From Litorimonas sp963972195 (lineage in GTDB: Bacteria > Pseudomonadota > Alphaproteobacteria > Caulobacterales > Maricaulaceae), in contig CAXATH010000006.1 of the NCBI GenBank assembly GCA_963972195.1, positions 140,692 through 204,691 on the forward strand: a DNA stretch of 64,000 bases, in the 5' to 3' direction. Made by a program: the position numbers and the translations under genes. Numbering within the stretch: the stretch's first letter is position 1; each line of letters opens with the position of its first letter. The notes under the pieces are model-generated. The model ran no database searches and was not told the origin of the DNA. It worked only from the letters and a program-made list of their open reading frames with translations. Positions 16,220 through 22,791 of this stretch are shown piece by piece.

Positions 16220-16364
16220 GTTATCGGCTTCGAATTTTCCTTTTGTACCCCGCTCCAACTAAAACAATCTTGGGGTGTAATCATTTTTTAAGACTCCACC
16301 CCTAAATACTACCTTATGTTGTTTGCCTCCACAACGATGGCGGCAGGAAAATTGGGAGGGCTTT

Positions 16365-16847
16365 ATGAAGTCAATAAAACTTATAACCCTAATAGGCGTA
16401 GCCTCCGCGACGTTTTCCGTCTCGGCATCTGCCACCGACAGAGATGTAAATTTTCGGGGCTTAATTAACAATAGCTGTTCACTGGTTGTCCTGAATGATG
16501 GATTGCTCGGCGTCTCTGCTGATCAAACGGTTTTGTCCTCGAAAGAATCCGGCGGGCTACAAGGCCGCATATCTGCCGTAACGAACGGGTTTGGGAACAC
16601 GATTGAAATCATAAGTCCCAGTGGTTTTACCGTCGGACCCCCTTCTGCAGATGTGAATACCATTTTTGAAACAGAATACTCCACATCCGGCGGCACAGTT
16701 CTATCTAACCTATTGGGCGTGGTTGTATCTATTTTAGGGATTGGAACGACAACGATAGATATTGACGCAACAGCGACAAAAACCTCCGGCACATTTGAAA
16801 GCGGAGCTTACGAACTCACCACGGTGGTCCGATGCGTCGTTCCGTAA
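16365..16847 (+). CDS. Exported pilin-like protein of unknown family (cassette gene 1)
   Basis: 160 residues. Sec signal peptide MKSIKLITLIGVASATFSVS with cleavage predicted after ASA (residue 23). The mature protein is short, rich in Ser/Thr/Gly/Val and apparently all-beta, with exactly two Cys: C38 in LINNSC near the N-terminus and C157 four residues from the end, in VVRCVVP. That layout recalls chaperone-usher or spore-coat-U-type subunits, but no family motif is certain. The ATG at 16365 follows GGGAGGG; the reading frame is open upstream, but the upstream residues are not signal-like. It overlaps the next gene by 16 bp. Possibly a surface subunit; function unproven. Confidence 0.72.
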   Translation: MKSIKLITLIGVASATFSVSASATDRDVNFRGLINNSCSLVVLNDGLLGVSADQTVLSSKESGGLQGRISAVTNGFGNTIEIISPSGFTVGPPSADVNTIFETEYSTSGGTVLSNLLGVVVSILGIGTTTIDIDATATKTSGTFESGAYELTTVVRCVVP

Positions 16848-17242
16848 AACACATTATTTCAGCTTCGGTTCTTCCTCTATTCAGCGGTATTAGTTTTCTC
16901 GCTGCCGCACAAAGCGTCGCCCCGATGACACAAGAAATTCGCGGTTTTAATTCGCAGTTCGTCGCCCAGGTGGAAATCAGCAATCCGTATGACAGCCCTC
17001 AAAAAGCCAATGTCAGGGTTTATTCTTCCGATTGGCTACCCATCCGGCCGATTTACCTTTCGAATGCCAATCGCATTCTTGCCCCAAATCAAAAAGTCAT
17101 CGTGACAGCGCTCATTCCGTTCGCGCGGGAAAACCACCGTGTTGTTTATATTTGCAATTCCATCACGCCCCGTATGGGCGGTGTCGGACAGAGTTACAGG
17201 GGAGAAGTATGCGGAAAAGTCTCAGCACAGCGTTTAAGCTAA
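16832..17242 (+). CDS. Exported Ig-fold-like protein, possible fimbrial-chaperone relative (cassette gene 2)
   Basis: 136 residues with a Sec signal peptide ending FLAAA (about residue 26). The mature part reads like one immunoglobulin-type domain: QVEISNPYDSPQKANVRVY followed by W68, then RILAPNQKVIVTALIPF, the order seen in the N-terminal domain of PapD-type pilus chaperones (an 'I-x-N-x-x' strand, a Trp, and a Pro-led strand). It is half the length of a chaperone and carries two Cys (C108, C127), so it is not a standard one. It starts 16 bp inside gene 1 and runs 34 bp into gene 3, implying tight translational coupling. Role inferred only. Confidence 0.65.
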   Translation: MRRSVKHIISASVLPLFSGISFLAAAQSVAPMTQEIRGFNSQFVAQVEISNPYDSPQKANVRVYSSDWLPIRPIYLSNANRILAPNQKVIVTALIPFARENHRVVYICNSITPRMGGVGQSYRGEVCGKVSAQRLS

Positions 17243-18081
17243 TCATTTTGGGTGGAATTACGAGCTATAGCAGCGCCGCCGCTCAAGTTATCCCTGATAA
17301 TGCAAACAATCCCATCATCCTGCCCAGCACGTCCAGTTCCTATAATCAGAACGGATTTAACCTTCCCTCGATTCCGAACGTCACGGGTCAAGATATTGTC
17401 AGGGGTTCAGGCGGGATTTCGTGCCAATCGTCGGTCGGTTCCGGCGGGCCTAATTTCGATCTGGGAGTGATAGGCTCGAATGACATGTTCGACCGCGATT
17501 CTATGTCTGTCTATGGCCGAATTACGGTGCCACTCGGCAAACGTCCCAAACGTGTTGATTGCACCCGGCTTTACGACCTAGAGATCAGCCGCCTACAAAT
17601 GGAATTACAGCTCATGCGTGCCGGGGCAAATTCCAACAACATGCTTGATGCACATGCAGCCCGTCAGATCGTATCCCAAGCACCCGTTCACGCCGCGCCG
17701 CGGCAAACCGCGCAGCCATTTCAATTAGCGGCGCCTTCTACGCCTCTTCAAAGCTCAACCTCACAAAGAACGCGGGTCTCTTCGCTAGCCCATTCCCCGC
17801 CCCGGCAAGAGATCCGCACTCCTGCATTCCCGCACCAGCGGCCAAGTCAGGCCCAACAGCCTCTTCCAGCGAAACTTCAACGTCCGGAAACAAATTCTCC
17901 GGCGGTGAAATGCTGTCAGCCGGGTCAAATACCAGCGTATTATCAACCGACCCACGGTCCAGCCTATCAACCCTATCATAATGATGCCCGGAAGGCGCCC
18001 CCGCAATTGCGTGAAGAGCAACGATATCAGAGACAACCGGTCAGAACTCTGCAGAACACCCAAAACCTTCTGCGCAGATAA
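17209..18081 (+). CDS. Exported protein with coiled-coil and Pro/Gln-rich C-terminal tail (cassette gene 3)
   Basis: 290 residues. Signal peptide with predicted cleavage after SSAAA (about residue 25). Residues 84-136 look most ordered: FDLGVIGSNDMF, VYGRITVPLGKRPKRVDC and a short amphipathic helix LYDLEISRLQMELQLM. From about 150 to the end it is low-complexity, rich in Pro, Gln, Ser and Arg (for example PHQRPSQAQQPLPAKLQRP), with a CC pair at 235-236. Such tails occur in wall- or surface-associated proteins. The ATG at 17209 has GGGGAG just upstream; a longer frame from 17032 is only the shadow of gene 2. It is 58 bp upstream of trpA. No family recognised. Confidence 0.7.
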   Translation: MRKSLSTAFKLIILGGITSYSSAAAQVIPDNANNPIILPSTSSSYNQNGFNLPSIPNVTGQDIVRGSGGISCQSSVGSGGPNFDLGVIGSNDMFDRDSMSVYGRITVPLGKRPKRVDCTRLYDLEISRLQMELQLMRAGANSNNMLDAHAARQIVSQAPVHAAPRQTAQPFQLAAPSTPLQSSTSQRTRVSSLAHSPPRQEIRTPAFPHQRPSQAQQPLPAKLQRPETNSPAVKCCQPGQIPAYYQPTHGPAYQPYHNDARKAPPQLREEQRYQRQPVRTLQNTQNLLRR

Positions 18082-18139
18082 GGCTAAACCCCAAAGTAAA
18101 CTCTGGTCAGCTGCTCTAAAAACTTTTAGGTCACCTCCC

Positions 18140-18946
18140 ATGACCGTTCGTATTGACCAAACCTTTTCCGATCTGAAAGCTCAGAACAAGGCGGCTTTTG
18201 TCGCCTATATTATGGGCGGCGATCCGGACCGAAAAACCTCTCAGAAAATGCTAGACGCTCTCCCCGAACACGGAGTGGATATTATTGAGCTCGGCATCCC
18301 CTTTACCGATCCCATGGCTGACGGCCCTGTCATCGAAGACGCCGGAATACGGGCGAGGAAATCTGGCACAACCCTTAAGACTGTGCTTGAAATGGCAAAA
18401 GAATTTCGAACAAAAAACACGACCACGCCCATCATCGTCATGGGATACTGCAACCCCATTCATCATATGGGCTATGAGGCATTTTCAAGAGCCGCGAAAG
18501 ACGCAGGTGTCGACGGCGCCATCATTGTTGACCTCCCGCCCGAAGAAGACACAGAGCTCCGCGCCGCCTTTGACACGCATGACTTGGCCCTCATCCGCCT
18601 GGCTACGCCGACGACAAATGCCAAACGTCTCCCCAAAGTCGTCGAGGGTACAAAGGGGTTTGTCTATTACGTGTCCATGACCGGCGTGACAGGGGCAAAT
18701 AACGTCGCGAACAAGGAAAAAGGTACATCCATCCAAGAACAAGTCTCTCGCGTCAAAGAGGCGGCGAACCTTCCCGTTGTCGTTGGCTTTGGCGTCAAAA
18801 CCCCCGAACGCGCCCGCGTCGTTGCCAAAGACGCCGACGGCGTTGTGGTCGGAACCGCGATTGTCAAAACAATGTTTGAAGACGGCGTTGACGCGGCTTT
18901 GGCTCTCGTCAAATCTTTGGCCGACGCGACGCATGGAGAAACTTAA
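18140..18946 (+). CDS. trpA: Tryptophan synthase alpha subunit TrpA
   Basis: Cleaves indole-3-glycerol phosphate to indole, which is channelled to TrpB. 268-residue TIM barrel: the catalytic Glu and Asp lie in IIELGIPFTDPMADGP, and the phosphate-binding VVGFGVKTPERA and DGVVVGTAIVK close the barrel. The ATG at 18140 (MTVRIDQTFSDLK) is chosen over an open frame reaching 17981, which is the shadow of the preceding gene. Separated from trpB by the exported-protein genes; only 58 bp follow cassette gene 3, so it may now share their transcript. accD and folC, the usual followers of trpA, are not here. Confidence 0.97.
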   Translation: MTVRIDQTFSDLKAQNKAAFVAYIMGGDPDRKTSQKMLDALPEHGVDIIELGIPFTDPMADGPVIEDAGIRARKSGTTLKTVLEMAKEFRTKNTTTPIIVMGYCNPIHHMGYEAFSRAAKDAGVDGAIIVDLPPEEDTELRAAFDTHDLALIRLATPTTNAKRLPKVVEGTKGFVYYVSMTGVTGANNVANKEKGTSIQEQVSRVKEAANLPVVVGFGVKTPERARVVAKDADGVVVGTAIVKTMFEDGVDAALALVKSLADATHGET

Positions 18947-19219
18947 ATGGCCTGGGAACGACGCCGACATCCTGAACTCGAAGCAGATTTGGATATCCTA
19001 CTCTCTGACATGTGCACGGAATGGAATATGTGCGCGGGTGTCACCGCGAAGGATTTGCTAAAAGACGGCAAACCACTCACCTCGAAACGGTTTACCGAAG
19101 CCTTAATTATCGCAGAAGGCCTTAAGCCCGAGGAAGAAACCAATATGGTGCGCCGCATCAAACGAAAATTTGTCCAGCGTTATGGCCATGTCGTGACCAA
19201 AAAAGAATATTCGATCTAG
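18947..19219 (+). CDS. Small conserved hypothetical protein following trpA
   Basis: 90 residues, charged and soluble, beginning MAWERRRHPELEADLDILL. Its ATG is the base immediately after the trpA stop codon, so it is almost certainly co-translated with trpA. It has two Cys (in MCTEWNMC) and a basic C-terminal half (MVRRIKRKFVQRYGH) that could bind nucleic acid, but no domain is recognised. In related genomes this position usually holds accD. Function unknown. Confidence 0.65.
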   Translation: MAWERRRHPELEADLDILLSDMCTEWNMCAGVTAKDLLKDGKPLTSKRFTEALIIAEGLKPEEETNMVRRIKRKFVQRYGHVVTKKEYSI

Positions 19220-19264
19220 AATATTTCTGGCGTCAACGCTCAGGGCACCCTTGGCTTTCAAGCG

Positions 19265-19522
19265 TTACGAGCCAGCCTCTTTCCCCATAGCGGGTTTAAT
19301 GAGCCACCTGTAAATCCCCAATAGGTTTATCCCGGTCAAAACGACATTTTGTATCGTCAGCGGAGGTTCGCCGGCCAATATGCCAAATGTGACCCAGGCA
19401 ATGGAAGACCCTGTAAATATGATGAAACCATAGCCGGAGACTTTTGCGGAGATATTCAAAGCGACCATGATGGCCGCAACAATTCCCGTGATTGTGGCGA
19501 ACCACTGAACAATATCTTCCAT
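19265..19522 (-). CDS. Small three-helix inner-membrane protein, unknown function
   Basis: 85 residues, with hydrophobic segments at about 6-24, 30-50 and 56-74 and few charges. The motif GINLLGIYRWLIKP at the end resembles small PnuC/SemiSWEET-like membrane proteins, but it is too short to assign. The ATG at 19522 is the natural start. Convergent with the trpA-associated gene and 100 bp downstream of the HxlR regulator on the same strand. Confidence 0.6.
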   Translation of the reverse strand: MEDIVQWFATITGIVAAIMVALNISAKVSGYGFIIFTGSSIAWVTFGILAGEPPLTIQNVVLTGINLLGIYRWLIKPAMGKEAGS

Positions 19523-19622
19523 AAGTATTATAGCCGTTTTGGTTGGGTATAGAGCTACGCATGAGAATGCAAAGTTGTTTCCTCAAATCTGCTGCGGCTA
19601 GTCGGAATAATTTAAAAGCTGC

Positions 19623-19976
19623 TCACCTTGGATATTTCACGCCCCAATCGCCCAAAGCCTGAATAACCTTTTGCAAGTCTTTTCCTTTTTGTGTGAGGCT
19701 ATATTCCACTTTAGGCGGAACCACAGGATAGACTTTTCGGTGGACAATTTCTTCCGCTTCTAACTCGCGCAATTGCTTTGTCAGGCTTCGCTGCGTCACA
19801 TCGCCAACACGGCGGGAAAGCTCATTAAATCTCAGCGTCTCCCCCATCAGGTGATAGATAATCAAACCTTTCCACTTCCCTGCAATTTGTTCCAAGGCCG
19901 CTTCGATGGGGCATCCCATGCTACAATCATAATGCTCAAAGCGCGGCTGTGTGCCGATATTTTTTACAGTATCCAT
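19623..19976 (-). CDS. HxlR-family transcriptional regulator
   Basis: 117-residue winged-helix regulator of the HxlR/MarR-like class. Characteristic elements are CPIEAALEQIAGKWKGLI, LRFNELSRRVGDVTQRSLT (recognition region), LTKQLRELEAEEIVHRKVY and EYSLTQKGKDL. Two N-terminal cysteines (C18, C22) suggest a thiol-based redox or electrophile switch, as in YodB and HypR of this family. The frame continues upstream to 20099, but the ATG at 19976 gives the family N-terminus. It is divergent from an SDR and a quinone oxidoreductase gene, its probable targets. Confidence 0.88.
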   Translation of the reverse strand: MDTVKNIGTQPRFEHYDCSMGCPIEAALEQIAGKWKGLIIYHLMGETLRFNELSRRVGDVTQRSLTKQLRELEAEEIVHRKVYPVVPPKVEYSLTQKGKDLQKVIQALGDWGVKYPR

Positions 19977-20037
19977 TATGTACCTATATGCATAAATATT
20001 GCGTACTTGTGCAAATGTATGCGTAGGCCTATTTAAT
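19977..20037. promoter_or_regulatory. Divergent promoter/operator region, HxlR versus SDR
   Basis: About 60 bp of AT-rich DNA with an imperfect inverted repeat (CCTATATGCAT near 19983 against ATGCGTAGG near 20029) and two GTAC elements. Such short divergent gaps in this family usually hold the autoregulator's operator; binding here is inferred. Confidence 0.4.
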
Positions 20038-20883
20038 TTGTCAACAGACAGAAAAGGCTTCGCAGACATTTCCAAAACAATCCTCATCACAGGATCCACA
20101 GATGGTATTGGCTTGGCAACGGCAGAAATGCTGTTGGAGCAAAACCATAAAGTTCTCCTTCACGGGCGAAACGGCGAGAAGCTGAAATCATTGAAAGAAA
20201 AGCTGGCGACTAAATTTGGTCCTCAAAAAGTAAAGGCTTATTTGGCGGATTTAACCCTCTCCTCCGATGTCGAGACCCTCGTTAAAGAAGTCAGGGCTGA
20301 CCACAAAAGTCTCGATGTGCTCATCAACAACGCGGGAGTCTTTAAAACCTCCTCCATTTCTACGCCCTACGGTCTGGATACGCGCTTTGTCGTAAACACC
20401 ATTGCCCCTTATTTTTTGACCAAGCAGCTTTTATCCCTGCTCCCCGTGGACGGCCGAATTATAAACCTTTCATCCGCGGCTCAAGCCCCCGTCGAAATTG
20501 AGGCCTTACTCGGCAAACGGCAGCTTTCCAATAGTGCCGCCTATGCCCAGAGCAAGCTTGCTCTGACAATCTGGTCGCAGAACCTCGCTGGAGATCTGGC
20601 ACCGGGTAGCCCCTCAATCTTTTCGGTAAATCCGGCCTCAATGCTGGGAAGCAAAATGGTGAAACAGGCCTATGGCGTTGACGGAGCGGATTTGCGCATT
20701 GGCGCGGACATCCTCACCCGAGCCGCCTTGTCAGACGAGTTCAATCAGGCCGCCGGCAAATATTACGATAATGATCGCAAGGCGTTTGCGTCGCCGCATC
20801 CGGACGCGTCAAACCCTGAAAAAGTGTCCAGCATAATGGCAGGTTTATCCGAGGCGCTAAAAATTTATACGACTGCGGATTAG
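20038..20883 (+). CDS. Short-chain dehydrogenase/reductase
   Basis: About 280-residue SDR. The Rossmann motif is ILITGSTDGIGLATA; NNAGV follows, and the catalytic region contains LSSAAQ and the YAQSK variant of YxxxK. The start is uncertain: the conserved N-terminus (SKTILITG) begins at an ATT codon (20068) preceded by AAAAGG ten bases upstream, while the nearest ordinary start in frame is TTG at 20038, used here; another TTG lies at 19999. No ATG is available. It precedes a quinone oxidoreductase and is divergent from an HxlR regulator, a set-up typical for electrophile or quinone detoxification. Substrate unknown. Confidence 0.85.
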   Translation: MSTDRKGFADISKTILITGSTDGIGLATAEMLLEQNHKVLLHGRNGEKLKSLKEKLATKFGPQKVKAYLADLTLSSDVETLVKEVRADHKSLDVLINNAGVFKTSSISTPYGLDTRFVVNTIAPYFLTKQLLSLLPVDGRIINLSSAAQAPVEIEALLGKRQLSNSAAYAQSKLALTIWSQNLAGDLAPGSPSIFSVNPASMLGSKMVKQAYGVDGADLRIGADILTRAALSDEFNQAAGKYYDNDRKAFASPHPDASNPEKVSSIMAGLSEALKIYTTAD

Positions 20884-20954
20884 CTTTCCGCCCGAAAACT
20901 TAACTCAACCCAGCGCCCAATTTTCGCGGCGCAGAGACCTTTAGGAGACTTACG

Positions 20955-21944
20955 ATGAAAGCCATGACACTCAATACTTACGGAGACACCGCGGAATTTG
21001 AAGAGGCTGAATTACCGCGCCCCGAGCCAGACGCCGGACATGTGATCGTTCGTATCAGCGCGACCAGCGTCAATACGGTCGACACCATGATCCGAAATAT
21101 GGGACAGGACGAGCTGCCCTTCGCCCCTGACCTGCCTGCCATACTCGGGATGGACTTTGCCGGGACAGTGGAGTCCGTTGGAGACGGCGTGACCGAATAT
21201 AAGGTAGGCGATGAAGTTTACGGCTGCGCCGGAGGGTTAGGAGACCTGCAGGGTGCATTGGCTGAATATATGCCCGCCGATGTTCGCCTGATTTCCCACA
21301 AACCAAAATCGCTTTCTATGCGCGAAGCCGCCGCGCTTCCTTTGGTGGCGATAACAGCCTTTGAGGGCCTGAAGCGTGCAGGCATAGGCGGCGCTCAAAA
21401 GGTATTGGTACATGGCGGAACAGGCGGCGTCGGGCATGTCGCCGTGCAGCTGGCTAAACATTTTGGCGCCGAGGTTTTCACGACAATCAGCAATGACGAC
21501 GAGACCTCGATAGTCGAAAAATTCGGAGCTCGCGCCATTAATTACAAAACCGAATCTGTAGAAGATTATGTTTCAAAACATACCGATGACAAAGGGTTTG
21601 ATATCGTTTTTGATTCCGTTGGCGGCGAAAACCTCGCCAAGTCCTTAAAAGCAGCGGCCCTGAACGCCCAAATCGCGACGACGGTTTCCATGTTGGAAAT
21701 GGATTTAACACCGGTTCATTTTAAGGGATTATCCCTACATGTCGTCTTTATGCTCATCCCGATGATTCATAACTTTAGACGATGTGATCACGGCGCAATT
21801 CTTTCCGAACTTCGCGACATTGTTGATGCAGGCGCTCTTACGCCTCTGCTTGATGAGACCGAGTTCGGCCTCAAAGATGTCGGGAAAGCTTATAGCCGTT
21901 TATCTAGCGGCAAGGCGACCGGCAAAGTCGTTATCAGCGTTTGA
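20955..21944 (+). CDS. NADPH:quinone oxidoreductase / zinc-type alcohol dehydrogenase-like protein
   Basis: 329-residue medium-chain dehydrogenase/reductase of the quinone oxidoreductase branch. The GroES-like N-terminus contains LGMDFAGTVESVGDGV and VGDEVYGCAGG; the NADPH-binding motif is VLVHGGTGGVGHVAVQLAK, followed by INYKTESVEDYV and GFDIVFDSVGGE. The structural and catalytic Zn-binding cysteine clusters of alcohol dehydrogenases are absent, so it is a zinc-independent reductase. GGAGAC precedes the ATG at a normal distance. It lies 71 bp after the SDR gene, probably in the same HxlR-controlled transcript. Confidence 0.88.
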   Translation: MKAMTLNTYGDTAEFEEAELPRPEPDAGHVIVRISATSVNTVDTMIRNMGQDELPFAPDLPAILGMDFAGTVESVGDGVTEYKVGDEVYGCAGGLGDLQGALAEYMPADVRLISHKPKSLSMREAAALPLVAITAFEGLKRAGIGGAQKVLVHGGTGGVGHVAVQLAKHFGAEVFTTISNDDETSIVEKFGARAINYKTESVEDYVSKHTDDKGFDIVFDSVGGENLAKSLKAAALNAQIATTVSMLEMDLTPVHFKGLSLHVVFMLIPMIHNFRRCDHGAILSELRDIVDAGALTPLLDETEFGLKDVGKAYSRLSSGKATGKVVISV

Positions 21945-22096
21945 GAAAAATAGACTGGAAAAATGTATAGGCTGGACGGGCCGCACATCTCTGAAGCGAA
22001 GGCGTCCGTCCGGCACTGGGATAAATATCCACACCCCAAGCGCCTTCTCGCCCCAGCCGGGGTCACGTTATTCCCCCAATGCTCAGATCGGCCCAC

Positions 22097-22108
22097 GGAA
22101 AATTTTCC
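22097..22108. promoter_or_regulatory. 12-bp perfect palindrome upstream of the DUF2383 gene
   Basis: GGAAAATTTTCC, followed 21 bp later by GAATTCACGAATTC. Both lie in the 263-bp gap before the DUF2383 gene and could be operator or bent-DNA elements. Nothing else was recognised in that gap. Confidence 0.25.
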
Positions 22109-22207
22109 TAATGATAAGGAACTCTATTTGAATTCACGAATTCTCTTTACATCATCACGCCTCATCAAGTGCCAGAGACGTGAATTAATTTTAAAGGAGA
22201 AAATTCC

Positions 22208-22639
22208 ATGAGCAAACGCGACATTAAAGCCCTGAATTCAGTCACCAAAACACTTATCGATAGCTGCGAAGGCTATAAGACTTGTTGCGACGTCTCAGAC
22301 GATGATTATAGCCTACAACAGGAATTTAAAAGCCGGGAACAAGAACGGCGGGATCTAGTGGCGGAAATTCAAATGCACGTCCGAAAGATTGGCGGCGATC
22401 CGGAAGAGGATGGCAGCATGGCAGGGGCCGTCCATCGTGGTTTCACACGCTTCTCATCACTTTTCAGAGACGACGAAAAAGCGGCAATTTCCGCTTTGGA
22501 TGACGGCGAAGAGCATCTAGCGGAGAAAATTGAGGACAAATTGGAGGATGATGAACTCCTCCCTGAGACCCGGACTCTTCTGCAAAAAGCTCATACGTCT
22601 GCAAAATCCGGAGAGACATTTGCGGATATGCTTGACTAA
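22208..22639 (+). CDS. DUF2383 / PA2169-type four-helix-bundle protein
   Basis: 143-residue, acidic, all-helical protein. The pattern of paired amphipathic helices (ALNSVTKTLIDSCEGYKTCC, FKSREQERRDLVAEIQMHV, AVHRGFTRFSSLF, DDGEEHLAEKIEDKLED) matches the ferritin-like DUF2383/PA2169 family. Members are small stress-associated proteins; the reaction, if any, is unknown. Two adjacent Cys (in YKTCCDV) are not general for the family. AAAGGAGA precedes the ATG by nine bases, and a very strong terminator follows at 22689, so it is monocistronic. Confidence 0.85.
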   Translation: MSKRDIKALNSVTKTLIDSCEGYKTCCDVSDDDYSLQQEFKSREQERRDLVAEIQMHVRKIGGDPEEDGSMAGAVHRGFTRFSSLFRDDEKAAISALDDGEEHLAEKIEDKLEDDELLPETRTLLQKAHTSAKSGETFADMLD

Positions 22640-22688
22640 AGAATATGCGCATTTGGTTTAGAGTTAAACCTCTATGCCGACGAGTTGG

Positions 22689-22715
22689 CGGGTAGGCTTC
22701 GGCCTACCCGTTTTT
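22689..22715 (+). terminator. Rho-independent terminator
   Basis: Perfect 9-bp stem CGGGTAGGC / GCCTACCCG capped by the stable TTCG tetraloop and followed by TTTTT. It ends the DUF2383 transcript and may also block read-through into the opposing carB gene. Confidence 0.95.
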
Positions 22716-22791
22716 ATATGTCCGCAAATAATCAGACGTTTCCTTCGCAGAGACGCCCCTTTCGCCGAAACCTCTTAGGGCGAAATAAAGC

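Noticed and set aside
22117..22150. Possible EcfG promoter (GGAAC) before the DUF2383 gene
   Set aside because: GGAAC is present but no CGTT occurs 16-17 bp downstream, so the -10 element is missing.
21945..22207. 82-codon frame at 21963 in the gap before the DUF2383 gene
   Set aside because: No ribosome-binding site and no recognisable composition; the gap looks like a promoter region.
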